A stretch of 64,000 nucleotides of DNA. It comes from Cutaneotrichosporon cavernicola. Taxonomy: Eukaryota; Basidiomycota; Tremellomycetes; Trichosporonales; Trichosporonaceae. The notes under the pieces were generated by a model. It ran no database searches. It was not told the origin of the DNA and saw only the letters and a program-made list of their open reading frames with translations. The DNA is taken from the NCBI RefSeq assembly GCF_030864355.1, contig NC_083396.1, positions 310,001 to 374,000 of the forward strand, in the 5' to 3' direction. A program made the translations under genes and the position numbers. Shown here one piece after another: positions 11,927 to 23,554 of the stretch; position 1 is the stretch's first letter; each line of letters begins with the position of its first letter.

Positions 11927-13423
11927 TTACTCACGCGTCGAACTGGACGCGCCGAGATCAACAGGGTCCTCGGTCTCCTTCTCGGGAGTCTGCACCCTCG
12001 TCTCCTCCATCGCCTTCTCCTCCGGCAACGGCGGGGTACGCTCGACGGGATCGAGATGGTCAATCTCCCGGTCCATGCCGACATAATCATAAGCCCATTC
12101 GCCAAGGAACGCGTCGTCGACGCCGACAATCTCCTGTTCCTCGGAACACCGAAGCCGGAGCCCAGGCACAAAGTGCATGGCCCAGAGGATGATGGTCGTC
12201 ACGGCAAAGGACCACGCCATCCCCGAAACCGCGTCGGCGATCTGCTTTCCAAGCTGCACGTAGTTGTGGTTGATCCAGCCGCCTGGGATGACTGTTGTGC
12301 CGTCGAATCCAGCGACCCGCGAGTCGGCGAATAGGCCGGTGAGGATACATCCCATGAGGCCACCAATACCGTGCGACGCAAAGACATCTAGAGCCTCATC
12401 GATGTGGACGAGGTACTTGAGCTTGGTGCCAAAGTTTGCTGCAACGCCGGTCACGAAGCCAATTGCGACAGCGGCGGGCGCTCCAACGAATCCGGCAGCG
12501 GGGGTGATGCCAACCAACCCGGCGACTGCGCCGGAACAGAAACCGACCGCTGAAAACTTGCGTTCCAGGCGCCAGTCGAGGAGCATCCATGTCAGCCCGC
12601 CGACAGACGCTGCGAGGTTGGTCACGATACAGGCCTGAATCGCGCGGAGGTTGGCGGAGAGCGCACTCCCGCCGTTGAACCCAAACCACCCGAACCAGAG
12701 GAAGACTGTACCGAGAACGACAAAGGTTGTGTTGTGCGGCTTGTACGCGAGCCGTTCGGAACCGTATCCCCTCCTCTTACCGAGGTAGAGCGCGATTGCT
12801 AGGGCAGCCGTTCCAGATGAAATATGCACTGGTGTGCCGCCAGCAAAGTCGAGTCCACCGAGCACAAACGTCCACCCGTTTGCGTTCCATGTCCAGCATG
12901 CAATGGGGCAATACACGAGGGTAAGCCAGACGAACATGAAAACTGTGACTGGGCCAATCTTGGAGCGTTCGGCAAATCCACCACATGCAAGGGCGACGGT
13001 GATGATGGCGAACATGCACTGGTATGCGCAGAAGACCAGAGCTGGAATGCGAGTGCTTCCCATACTAGGGGCGTCGAGGACGTTCATGAGGCCAAAGTGC
13101 TTCAGGTCGCCGATGAAGAGGGAAGCAGTGGACGAGAAGGTTAGGGAGTATCCCCAGAAGAACCACTGGAATGAACCGACGGCGATGGCGCACATCGACA
13201 GCATGATCATTGAGAGGGCGTTCTTGCGTCGCAGAAGTCCCGAATAGAAGAGGCCGACACCGGGGATCATCCTGGTGTCAGGGAGGCAAGAGGAGAGATT
13301 GCGGAGAAAGGACACTCACAACCAGACAAGGGCCATGCCGGAAAGCACAAAGGCAATGTCGCCAAGGTTGTACAGCGCCGGCTCGGCGTCTGGAGCAAAC
13401 GTGGCGAGCATGTCGCCTGACAT
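11927..13423 (-). CDS. Ammonium transporter, AMT/MEP family
   Basis: Two exons: 13320-13423 and 11927-13271 (48-nt intron), giving 482 aa, normal for a fungal Mep/Amt. The family core is complete: extracellular N-terminus MSGDMLATFAPD, about eleven predicted membrane helices, the pore motif GLDFAGGTPVHISSG with the first pore histidine, and the second in FASHGIGGLMG. Mep proteins move ammonium across the plasma membrane for nitrogen uptake, and some signal filamentation. The cytosolic C-tail (about 75 aa) is rich in Glu/Pro/Thr and holds several possible phosphosites (ERTPPLPEEK, RVQTPEKETEDP). Whether it is a high- or low-affinity paralogue cannot be told from sequence. A 22-nt G-rich tandem repeat and two GATA-type sites lie upstream (see separate entries). 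Confidence 0.96.
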
Positions 13424-14746
13424 TTCTGTATAGGAGATGTTCTGGTGTCAGCGGGGGGCTATGGGCCGCCCTGCGAAGCGGGTTGGGGAGGGGCATGTTG
13501 GGGGTTGGGGAGGGGCATGTTGGGGGTTGGGGAGGGGGGAGGGGAGAAGAGGATACAGCGATTCGTGGCAGGTGTGGCGGACCACTGGAGGTATACGCGG
13601 ATCCTCCACGGTTGGGAGAACTCACCACCATGGCTAGAAAAGTTTACCAAAGTGAAGAAGAGTAGAGTAGAGTATGCGCTGAGAAACTAGGAGTGGCGGC
13701 CTTTATGAACTATGAGAGCCATCACGCGATACCCAGCTAACACGATGCTCTCTCTCTCCCCTCTCTCTCCTCTCTCTCAGTATCTCAGTACCCCGCCTTA
13801 ACTTCTGGCGCCCGATTGGACCTTTGTATCACTATCAAACTATCGACGCGTATCGACCTGCGCGCACCCCGCATAAAGAAGCTGTCAAGTGGCATTAGTG
13901 CCACAACACACTCTTGGCACGGCCATGTCCACAGCTCGAGATGCGATAAGGTATTTTGGCCACGTGGCAGTCTGGCCCAAAGTAGAAGCGGGATCAAAAT
14001 CCTCAACGCCTTATCTCGTGTCCAAATCCGGTCTGTCCCGATCGGCACCTCGGCACTCCGTTTTCAGGTAACAACACACAGATACGCACAGACAACCACG
14101 AACAGAACATGCATGCCTGTACTGTCAACTGCCAGCTGTCGACTAACATAGAGTCCAGTCTAGGCCGGCGTCGGTGAGTGAATCTCAGAACGGGGCAGTG
14201 AGACAATGAGACACTAGGCACTAGACTGTTGACTAGCGGCTTTGGACTAGCGGCGGGAAACATATCCGTTCGGTGTTTGAGTATTTTGGAATGGAGTTCT
14301 CAAATCCGCCGAGCAGACAGCCGAAGCCTTACGGAGGCGGCGAGTCTGGACCATCCACCTAAGTATGAGGTTATCAAAGCCCGTCCACTTTGTGTATCTC
14401 CGGCGCTCTCCGAATCCTCCACTGTGTCGCCTAGACTCGTTTTTGGATCTCGGAATGGTCCGATTCAGTTCCGCATTCGATCCTACAGTCATTCTGGTCA
14501 TTCTCTCCGTATCCCGGCCGAGCGAAACTCTAGTTCCAGAGCCAAACTAGCCATGTTCGATGCATTATATCTCTACTTGTCCATTTGTCCATAAACAAGT
14601 CATTGCCTGTCACCAATTGCAGCTTCACCATCACCCACACACCACACCACCTCACCACCTCACATCACTCCTACAAGTAACCCAAACCGGCTACAACTAC
14701 CCCCAACCTCCCCACCACTGCCACCTTACCCAAACAACCACCCAGA
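13424..14746. promoter_or_regulatory. Divergent intergenic region upstream of the ammonium transporter
   Basis: About 1.3 kb separates the transporter and the orphan gene at 14747. It contains the G-rich tandem repeat, a CT-rich run (about 13750-13785), and GATAAG at 13945-13950 with its inverted copy CTTATC at 14010-14015. GATAAG is the binding core of fungal nitrogen GATA factors, which commonly control ammonium permeases. No gene is supported within it. Confidence 0.35.
13480..13540. repeat. 22-nt G-rich tandem repeat in the ammonium transporter 5' region
   Basis: About 2.8 copies of a unit reading GGGGTTGGGGAGGGGCATGT-TG lie 57-117 bp upstream of the transporter start codon. The + strand contains consecutive G4 runs (GGGGTTGGGGAGGGG) that could form a quadruplex. 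The transporter is transcribed from the other strand, so its transcript would carry the C-rich copy. Confidence 0.85.
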
Positions 14747-15279
14747 ATGAGCGCAAGCCGCCTCCAGCGTCGCGCGTGCGCCCCGGAACCCCGCGGTCGG
14801 GGTCGTTCTGCCGTTCCTAAACGCACAAACTCGAGCATAGCATTCTCCTGTACCTCCCTCGACGTGGCATTACACGCGTGCGGATCGCTATCCATCACCC
14901 CCTCATCCCCGTCCTCCTCGTCCTCCTCTCCCTCGCCTCCGACGAGTCCAGATGAAGAGCCCGACGCGCTCGACTTGCCCCCCGACGCGCCGACGGACGG
15001 TGACGATGACCAGCCCGAGATCGAGTCCACTGCGTCTGTAATCACGCGGGACCACACCACGCCATATCCGATCTATCCGACGCACAAGCAGAAAGACCCC
15101 CGCCTCGCCCGGGTAGCTGAGCCCTCTGTACGTCCCCCAGCTAGCGTGACCAGCCAAGTTATGATAGATTCTGACACCAGGCATGTACGCCCCGCCCACG
15201 GCCGCAGAAAGGGCGGAGTACGCTGGGCCGGTCGCCGCTCAGTACGACCATCACATTGCCTGCCGATGTCTTGCCATAG
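14747..15279 (+). CDS. Predicted protein, Ser/Pro/Asp-rich, unknown
   Basis: Two exons: 14747-15127 and 15181-15279 (53-nt intron with GTACGT donor and CTGACACCAG acceptor), giving 159 aa in frame. I do not recognise it. The N-terminus is basic (RLQRRACAPEPRGRGR), followed by a short non-repetitive segment (NSSIAFSCTSLDVALHACGS), then an acidic Ser/Pro/Asp-rich stretch. No transmembrane helix is seen. Exon 1 has the codon bias of neighbouring genes; exon 2 is short and Ser/Thr/Arg-rich, so the 3' end is less sure. Confidence 0.5.
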
Positions 15280-15928
15280 TAACTCCCATCATCTCGTCTC
15301 CAGCCATCTCCATCCCACCTGTTTCCTCACCCTGTACAAATGTAGCACTAGACTCGGTATTCTATGACATGACATGTCCGTGGTCCAGTGGTTCGATGAC
15401 CACAGAGGTCAGATCCGCGCCCGACCATATCCCGACCATCTGCCGACATCGGGCGCGACAAGGCTCACGAACAACACAACAGACCAGCTGATCTCTATAC
15501 CACCCACATTCAGACGGAGGGCGCTCTGGAATGAGGTGGGTGGCGGACGTGGCGGATGGCCCATTGTCTCTGGACTGGTCCTGCCTGAGATTCGAGATTC
15601 CGGAACCTGCCAAATCTCCGGGTTACACCGTATGGCCCATAGCAGAACCACACTCAAGCATCTCTCCGTTCTTGCCGATGCCCGACTACCGATGGAAGAG
15701 GGATGCAAGAGGAAAGAAGTTGCGCTGCAAGTGTCCTCGCCACAACTCTTTCCGCACTCCACAACGCGTGTGCGAAATTTGCCATTACAAACATGACATC
15801 ACCGGCTAACTCCAAGTCTAACCGGTGAGCGCGGTGAGGAACGGTAACAGAATGCCGCAGGTCCTTCTGTAGCCTCACTTTACAAGTTGCTTTTCGACTC
15901 ACTACTCTCTGTTCAGTCTTCCTCAAAC
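15280..15928. other. Intergenic region, nothing recognised
   Basis: About 650 bp. Several frames of 80-140 codons are open on both strands, but none reads like a protein or pairs with convincing splice sites. Confidence 0.4.
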
Positions 15929-16441
15929 ATGCAACGACACCAGTGGGCAGTACGTCCAACCAGTGGGTCATGCTAACTCCAGCCTGCGCGCCACGCGCCG
16001 ATCCACGCGTCTGCGTCCGCGACTGCCATGCCATACGCTGCCCAATACACTCCCCTCACGCCGTCCTTGGCCGGCCAGGCCGTACCATTTAGTTCTTTTG
16101 GTTCCTTTGGTTCCTTTGGTTACACCCACGCGTCGCCGCCATCCCACTCTGGACCACCTCTCTCCCCACAACAACACCGAGTCCAACTCGCCCGCGTGCA
16201 CGAAGTCGATATCCCGTCCCGGCCCCTCACGCCACGGCCACATAGCTCCCACCCCTCAGCGAGGGCACACGCATGGCAGCGCCGCCTGGATGCCGCGCAC
16301 GCTGCGCTCCTCGCGGATCTCGAGGTCATTGGGGACGACGAGGGGCGGCGGAGGCTGCGGATTGAGGCGCATAATGATCTCGTTTATCGATGGAGCTGGG
16401 AGCGTGAGGTCAATCCTGGGCCTAGTGGGGCGCGCCTCTAG
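15929..16441 (+). CDS. Small predicted protein (159 aa) with FGS repeats, unknown
   Basis: Two exons: 15929-15949 (MQRHQWA) and 15983-16441. The 33-nt intron has a GTACGT donor and a textbook TGCTAACTCCAG end. The join is in frame, which supports a genuine gene. The protein has a Phe-Gly-Ser repeat (SSFGSFGSFG), a Pro/Ser/His-rich middle, and a C-terminal helix (RAHAWQRRLDAAHAALLADL, then RRRLRIEAHNDLVYRW). There is no membrane segment. I do not recognise the family. An ATG at 16028 in the same frame is an alternative start without the first exon. Confidence 0.6.
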
Positions 16442-16718
16442 CCTCTACAGGCGTGCGTCAATCCTCTCCACCGTTACAAGCGCCCACGCAGCGCTGTTCT
16501 CATCTCAATCAGGCATCGACATCACCCATCGACATGTGCATAGTCGGCATCTGGTCTGGCCAGCAGGCGCGAGCAGGCCCTACACCCAGGTGACGGCTGA
16601 GCCTCGGCCGAAAGACGACGGCCACCTTAGACTACCACTCATTGTACTGCGAGCATAATATATTACATGACAAAAGATTCTCTAACTGTATAACTGATCA
16701 ATTCCGCACACTCCGCTC

Positions 16719-19700
16719 TTATTCGGCGCGCCCAATGCCCATAGCCACACGGACGAGGGTCTCAATCGCCGCGCCCGCATTGTCCTGCAAGTCCTGGTCC
16801 CACGAGACGCGGCCCGACTCGAACAGCGCGACGATCGTGCTGCCGCCAAACGCAAACCAGCCAAGCTCCTGGCCGCGATCGACCATCTCGCCCTCCTGAA
16901 CTGACGTGCCGATGCTGCCCACCACTGCTCGTCAGCTCTGTCGTTCTCGTAGACTTACTCATCGCACCAATCCACACCGTCATGACAGTGCCAAACTCCT
17001 CGCTCTCGATGGGGACAACCTGGCGCACGTTCTCGCCATACACATCGAGCGAGGACCGGATGGCTTGTGGATTGACAGTGTAATAGTCGCCGTCGATCAT
17101 AGTAATCTTGCCGATACGCCCGCGCACGGGTGAGTGGAAGCGGTGGTAGTCCTGCGGCGCGAGACGGAAGATTGCGAGCCCTCCACCCTCGTACTTGTGC
17201 ACCTCGGATGCGTAGCGCGGACCCAGTAGCCGCGAAATGGTAAAGTCGCGGCCCTTGATCCAGATTTGCGTCGCCTGGTTGACAGAGTTGAATGCCATCA
17301 TGCGGCTGTCGGCCATCGACACGAGCCGGCCCGGGTTGCCAGGCTCGTCAACCGGGCGCGCGTCTGGACGCAGCTTGCGGTAGAAAAACTCGTTAAACGT
17401 CTTGAACGAGTCGAGCGGGTCGGCAATCTCGTTCATGTTGAGGCGGTGGAACTCGATAAAGCCAGGGATGTCGGCTGCAGAGGCGGGCGAGTCGTACTTG
17501 ATACCCTGTTTGACGGAAAGCGACTTCAGCAACTTCTTGGCCCTAGCACGCGCCATCTGCGATCCCGCACCCTTGTAGAGCACGCGGATACCGATGCGCA
17601 CGTATACAGCCATTTTCTCCTCCTGGAGCTGACCAGTCATGCGGTCCTGCACAATGGTGTTGGCAGAATTGGCACCGAGCGAGTAGCGTCCGACGGCGAC
17701 CTTGTTGACCAGCTTGGTGAGCATCTTGCGCTGCGCCTGGCTCGACGTGACGTAGCTCGCCGCCATGATACGGTCCACGCGGTTCCAGTCAGCCGACGCG
17801 CAGACAGCAAGGTGTGTGATAATGTCCTTCTCACTGCGCTTGCCGAGGCGGGGGCGGTGGCACAACGGACACTCCCGGATATTGATAACGCGCTCAATCT
17901 GGTCGTCACTATGATTCGTAGACGAGTCCTCAACATCCGAGCTGGCCGGCGAGGGTGCATCCGTAGGTGGTAGTGTCGACGACTTTGAGTCCCCCCGCAC
18001 GGAAATAGTCGACGCCTTACTGCTACTGGTCGACGTCTGCTGCTTCGGCAAGCTGGCCAGCAGCTTCTCATCCAGGGCGTTCGTGTCGATGTCGGTCATG
18101 GAGGTCACCTTCCTCTTCTGGTCAGGAGACTTTGTGACCTCCTCCTCTAAGGCCTGCACCACTTCGTCGACTGTAAGCTCTTCGCCGCTGTCGGGGTTCT
18201 TGCCAACCCGGGTGAAGAAGCTCTCAAGCGTCTGGTGGGTGAGGGTCGAACCGAGCGAGTCCAGCATGGTGGTGAGCTCGACAAACGACATCATGCCCGT
18301 GTCATCCGCGTCGTATTGGAGGGTGTACTGGCGCCAGAAGCGCTGACGAAGAGCGTCGTACGGCTCGTACTTTGCGCGCACGGTCAGAGTGGGCGAGTGA
18401 CGCGCCTCCCACCCCTTGTCCTTTGCAGTCAGGACGGGCAGCGTAAACTCCTTGACCTCATGCTTGCCGTCCTCGTCTTCAGCGTAGAGACCCGTCTCTG
18501 GGTCAGGCTTAGGGGCGAGGGCCATGAGCTCGGCGAGCGGCAGTGTGCAGTGGCCGACCATGTCGTTACCCGACACCTTGTCCCAGTCAAGGACAGCCAT
18601 CTGGATCGTGAAGCCAGCCTCGTGTCCATGAACGTGGAAAAGGAGCTTCTCATCCCAGGTCGGATTGAGCGAGTGTCGGATCACACGCGTGCGGAACACC
18701 TTCTTGCCAAACGAGATGACCACGAACGGGTCCATGTCAAAGCCTACACCGAGGGCGTTCTTGAGTTTAGGTAGGTCGGTCGCTTTCGAGACCTCCATCA
18801 CGACAATGCCTTGCACGCCCTTGGCCGGGCCCTGGGAGAGATGGAACGTCTTGCCCTTTTTGCCCTTGCGTGGGAACTTGAGGCGGCGCCGAGCCGACGC
18901 AGTGCCACTAGATGTTATGGGCGTCGAGCCACCACTCGAAAGACGGCTCCCAGCGTCGGCAGACGGGGAGGTCGCCAGGAGCTTTTCACCAGCTGCGTCA
19001 TACGGGTTCTGGTCCATGGCCTGAGGCGATTCGCGTAAATAGCCATCGCCGTCTCCTTCGAGGGCGTCCTCCATCTCGTCCTCTTCCGAGCTCGACAAGC
19101 CATCGTCGCTGAGGTCGCACTCGTCGAACACGAGGTGGTTCTTGTTGGTGTCCTTCTCGCCGGAGAAAGGAGCAGTCATAGCGGAGCCCACCACCTGGAA
19201 ACGCGGCGTGGACGTCTCCTCGCCGTCGCGCGACATCATGACGGTCCCGATGCCCTCGTGCTGAAGTGTAAGTTAGAGCAAGACGACAGACACAAGCCAT
19301 GCGGCCAAATATCACGTACAGCAGGAACACCTAAGACGCTCATGGGCCCACCCGTAATGAATGCTCGCGAGAGAATAGTATTGTGGATCGTGGTCGCCCT
19401 CTTGAGTGCTTCCGCGGGATCCAAACCAGGGGCCGGGAGGAACCCGATCTGGAGCGAGACGTTTCCAGAGACCTTCTGCCCGGCACGGGACGAGATCAGC
19501 CCAAACGATTGCACCTGTCTGTCAGCGGCGCGACCGATGATCACACTCACCGGAAGGTTGTCGTTCCACAGATGAATGTCGCGGCCGCCAAACCAGTGCT
19601 CAGCGCCGACATTGAATTCGCCCATGTACTCCTTGCGCATGAGGTCCTGGCTTGTCAGCACAGCTCGGCGAGTGTCTCACCTTGTCCCACATGACGGCCT

Positions 19701-20433
19701 CGAGGCCGCGTCCGCCGATCACGGCGGCCAGACTTAGGTAGATGGGATAGTCAAACGTGCTCGACTCGGGCGGGAACGAAGGGTTGAGGCTGCGCTTGAC
19801 CACTGGCGTCGTAAAGCGCGTGGCAGGCGCCATAGTCATCGTAACAAAGCTTCGGTCAGTCGCATGCAAGCCTTGCACTCACGGGTCGCTGAAGCCGTTA
19901 CGGTCCTTGGCGACGAGGTCGTTGGCGCGCACAACGCGCACACGCAGCACAGCTGCCGGTTCCTCGCCTTCAATGGGTCGACGGGGCCCGCGGGCAGCGA
20001 GGGCGATCTGCACAGGGTCTAAGGGGAGGTGTGGCAACTGCGGCGACTCCTTCTTACGGGTAAAGCTTAGGCGCTTGCGCGGTTTGTTATCGCTGGCGTC
20101 GAGATGCGCCTCGCCGACCGAATTGAACGACGATGCCGTGCCCGAGCGCTGCAGCTGGGATTGGAGGTGGAAGTCGACTGTGGAGTCGTCCTCATGGCTG
20201 GACGCGCCAGTGGGGGTCGAGCTACCGCTGCGCGTGAGTGCCGACGCCGCGAGTTTGAGCGGCTTGAGCGGCTTGGATGCGAGACGGCGGAGGCGCGGTT
20301 GCTGGGGCTTGTCCTGCTGGGGAGGTTCGATTGGTGTGGCGGGAGTCTCGGTGAGGACGGGGGTCACGCTAGTTGAGAGACTGGGTAAAGGCCGGGCGTC
20401 GCCGCCGCGCGAAGGGAGAGTTGGTGCCCTCAT
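16719..20433 (-). CDS. PSD2: Phosphatidylserine decarboxylase, C2-C2-EF-hand type (PSD2-like)
   Basis: Six exons: 19883-20433, 19681-19849, 19551-19646, 19320-19514, 16959-19260 and 16719-16924, giving 1172 aa. Introns are 33-59 nt. Order: a disordered Ser/Pro/Arg-rich N-terminus; a first C2 domain (from about residue 165, RVRVVRANDLVAKDRNGFSD); a second C2 domain (IVVMEVSKATDLPKL, NPTWDEKLLFHV); an EF-hand-like segment (DADDTGMMSFVEL); and a C-terminal decarboxylase domain. The domain ends with FGGST, the GGST form of the autocleavage site that yields the pyruvoyl group. FHSPVRG holds a conserved decarboxylase histidine. The enzyme makes phosphatidylethanolamine from phosphatidylserine; C2-bearing forms act in Golgi/endosomal membranes rather than mitochondria. 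No mitochondrial presequence is seen, consistent with this. The start at 20433 is the first ATG. Confidence 0.95.
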
Positions 20434-22067
20434 GGAGTCGTGAGAGACTGTATGAGCCTGCACGGGCGGATTTGTGGGGCGGTGTGAGAGAGGGTGTTGC
20501 TGAGAAGGGTGAGAGGGGGTTGATGTTTGTGGGTGAAGGAGGAGGAGTTAAGAGAGAGGGAAGGGGGTGTGAGTGTCTACGTGGTAAGATGTCTTGGGTG
20601 TGATAGAATGGAACTTGGTTGATTAGAGTATATAGGATAGATCAAGTGGTGCTGTGCAGTCTACTTTACCTGGTGCGGCATGTGCGTTGGACGACCTCAC
20701 CCTTGGGCCCTTGGACCTTGGACCTTGGTCCAAGGGCCACTGCACAGTAGTCTACCGGCCTGCAGGTCTTCAGGATCACAAGATCAACTAGGTCATCATC
20801 CTTAAAGGTAGCACTTGCCCTACCAGCCCTACACCGCAGCTTCCGCTTCCGTCATACTCGAAATCACACTATACCCACCCCAAACTATTCAGGTATCAGG
20901 GTCAGACGCGAAATAGACACGCACACCATTAGGTAACGTCTTTAGAGTATTACAAAACACGCATCATTGTGGTATGATGCAAGACAAAGGTACAAACAAG
21001 TTGCACACCATTTCTAACATTCTCCCACGCGCCAAGCGTACGACACCCTCTCACGGTATCCACCTCTCCGTCCATACACGTTCATGCTTAAACGGAGGCT
21101 TCAACGCCTCTGCCACCTCGGGAAGCTCCCTCCGCAGGGCACGGGGAGCTGCACCATTCAGGTGACGTGTATATCGCAACTGTGGCTGTAGCTGTGGCGG
21201 TGCGCCCCCGGCCCCCCCCTTGCCCTGCACATTTCCGTCGGATTTGGCGGCTTCTTACCAGATCGACGCGTCTCGCGTCTCGCGTCTCGTGTTCCAGGCT
21301 TGTGTTTCAATGTGGAGGGAGTTGGCAGATCGCAGATCGCAGACCGCAAATCGAGATCGGAATGGCAAAATTGGTATTGGCGAGTGAGTTGTCTCTGGTC
21401 ATACTGGCCCAGATCGACCAGATCTGCCATATGTTGGTCTGTGCGATCCACTTTGCCTCAGCAGCTGGTAATTACCAGCTATAGACATTTGTGCGTTACG
21501 ATGGCGTACGCTCGGACCCCCCTCGCTACTCACAAGCAGGGTTCTCTTCGGTCCTCGCTGGCCTCCATTGTGCCATGGTTCATATGGGATACCAACTCGA
21601 CGGGGCGAGTGTATGTTGGGACTTTGATCACGGACGGCATGGTTCTTCGGTCGGATGATCGGCTGTCAGGCATTCCCAGGCGCGCCAGGCTGCAGGCGGG
21701 CCTCGCCAGATCAGGCCCAATTCGACAGCTCGACAGATCAGCTCTCATCCTCTCGAGATCGACTTGTAAGCATGTACGCTCAACTACGGGTGTAGGATTG
21801 ACAGCGACGTCTTCTGAGAGATCATGGTAGTCATATGTTGACATCTTGGTCTAATATACTGCATGTACAACGCCTATCGCGCCTATCGTAGGTACGCCGA
21901 AACCAGGGCATCGTCGGGCCCCCTTGCCGCCTGGTAACGTACACGCCTCAATGCCTTTCTGGACATGAGCGTTCTGCGCGCTGGCGTGTTTGGTGTCACT
22001 GACCGATACGTCGCGCGCCCGTGGAATAAATGGGCACCCGTTCAGCGTGATTTTGGTCTTAGACGAT
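20434..22067. other. Intergenic region with an inverted repeat
   Basis: About 1.6 kb. It holds the upstream region of the decarboxylase gene, a 12-bp inverted repeat at 20706-20738 and scattered short open frames. The longest frame (21300-21830, 176 codons) looks non-coding. No gene is supported. Confidence 0.45.
20706..20738. repeat. 12-bp perfect inverted repeat with 9-nt loop
   Basis: GGCCCTTGGACC (20706-20717) and GGTCCAAGGGCC (20727-20738) are exact reverse complements. The region also has the direct repeat GGACCTT. It lies about 270 bp upstream of the decarboxylase start codon. Confidence 0.9.
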
Positions 22068-22760
22068 CTACGCCTCCTCTAGCTCGACAAGCCTCATCTT
22101 CACCTCCTCACGGTACTGGTCAAAGACCCCGTGTAAGATGAGTTCGATCCCGTTCTGCCTGTCCCTGCTAGGTCCGTAACCCAGCATGTAGTCTTCAAGC
22201 CTCTCCACACACCTCGAGAGGAGGAGCCACCAACCGTCCACGTCTTTCTTGATCTCAAAGTACGCTCCGATTGGGGCGGTGAGGTCGACCATCTGGGTCG
22301 CGATCACGACTGCGATTTCACCAGTGACGTATCGGAAGATCTTCTCCCAGAGCCTCGTGAGGTGAACGCGGTTGTCAGGGTCAACCATGCAGACGAAGCC
22401 GTTCATGATGTTACGTTGGACTTGGTCGCTTTGTTCCCAGAGGGGACCGAGGCGGCGGATAATAAGATTAGGATTCGGCCTCGATAACAGGATTCTGCCT
22501 CCAGCATTCGAGCTGCTCAAGGGCGGCTCCCATAAGGTGCCCCCAATCTCGTGCTGGAGGTAAAAGTCGACAAAGCTGAAGAATACCCCCGATTGCATTA
22601 CTGAATGCAATGAGTGGTGCGTGGTGGGCGGGTGACAGGCAGTTGGCGGGCTTGGGTTGCTGGAGATACAGTAGTTATAAAGCAAATTCAGAGTGCCAGA
22701 GTATGTTTGGTACGGATTCGTTCCCACAAAGGACAGCGCTCGGACCATCTTCATCGCCAC
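22068..22760 (-). CDS. Hypothetical protein, unknown
   Basis: A continuous frame of up to 230 codons; the alternative start at the internal Met of MQSGVFFSFVDF (residue 55) would give 176 aa. The C-terminal two thirds have the composition of a folded alpha-helical protein (LTRLWEKIFRYVTGEIAVVI, GWWLLLSRCVERLEDYMLGY, FDQYREEVKMRLVELEEA). The first 54 residues are Pro/Thr/His-rich and may be leader or contain an intron. I recognise no domain and see no membrane helix. The GC content is lower than in neighbouring genes, which may point to a fast-evolving or lineage-specific gene. Confidence 0.55.
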   Translation of the reverse strand: MAMKMVRALSFVGTNPYQTYSGTLNLLYNYCISSNPSPPTACHPPTTHHSLHSVMQSGVFFSFVDFYLQHEIGGTLWEPPLSSSNAGGRILLSRPNPNLIIRRLGPLWEQSDQVQRNIMNGFVCMVDPDNRVHLTRLWEKIFRYVTGEIAVVIATQMVDLTAPIGAYFEIKKDVDGWWLLLSRCVERLEDYMLGYGPSRDRQNGIELILHGVFDQYREEVKMRLVELEEA

Positions 22761-23018
22761 CAGCGTGAACTGCCTTCACTGCTCAGGCCACAGCGTGCTC
22801 TGCCTTCGATCCATTTGATCCTTCCTTTGGCGAATTGACCTCTTACAAGGGACCACCGGCAAGTCGATAAGTCGACCAGGTTTTGAGCGGCCCCAAACTG
22901 GTGTGGCGTCGACGATTCAGCACCAGTAACCGCCCAGGCTTTGTCATAGATGCATCCGCCTATACCGCCTATCGTCAGTTCTATAACTCTCAAGCTCACA
23001 TTTATTACATTCTTCCGG

Positions 23019-23378
23019 CTATGCTGGCCCCTCTTCGCCCGCTCCTCCCTTCCGCAGCCTGTTCCAGTACTTGTTCCAATCGGGCATGGCCGGCATGTGC
23101 TCGGATCCAATGTATGCTCCCGCGACGAGGACGGCGCCTAATGCGGCGACGTTGAGCGCGGCGTATGAACCCCACAGCTTCTTTGGTGGGATTGGGCGGC
23201 CAGCCGCTTGCGCCTTCTTGCCCTCGGCCACATGGGAGGCGAGTTTGGAGTCGATCATCGGATGGGATTGCGGGCTCGGCGTCAGTGGGGTGTGGCGCGG
23301 CACCACGCACTAAATCGACAAGTTCAGTTGTCACTTTGGCGTTGGGGACGATGAGTGGGTAGTTGAAAGCTGCAACAT
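23019..23378 (-). CDS. Small single-pass membrane protein (about 99 aa), unknown
   Basis: Best model: exons 23335-23378 and 23019-23274, with a 60-nt intron ending CACTGACGCCGAG; 99 aa. The core from MIDSKLASHVAEGKKAQAAG is secure; a start at 23258 would give 79 aa. A basic Pro-containing segment (GRPIPPKKLWGSY) precedes one clear transmembrane helix (AALNVAALGAVLVAGAYIG), followed by aromatic residues (MPDWNKYWNRLRKG). This is reminiscent of small mitochondrial inner-membrane subunits, but I cannot name the family. The 5' exon is uncertain because its donor (GTGACA) is weak. Confidence 0.5.
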
Positions 23379-23554
23379 CGAGGGCCAGAATGATGTCAAT
23401 CTATGAGCTATGTATTGTAAAGCGATTTGGCAAGTGTGCCGGGATGATTACGAGGTTCGGCTGGCAGTGGTGGAGGTTTTGGTGATCAGCTGATCAGCCG
23501 AGCAGAATATGGGGAACACTGTGGAGCCTGACATTCCTGTTCATAGGGCTAGTG

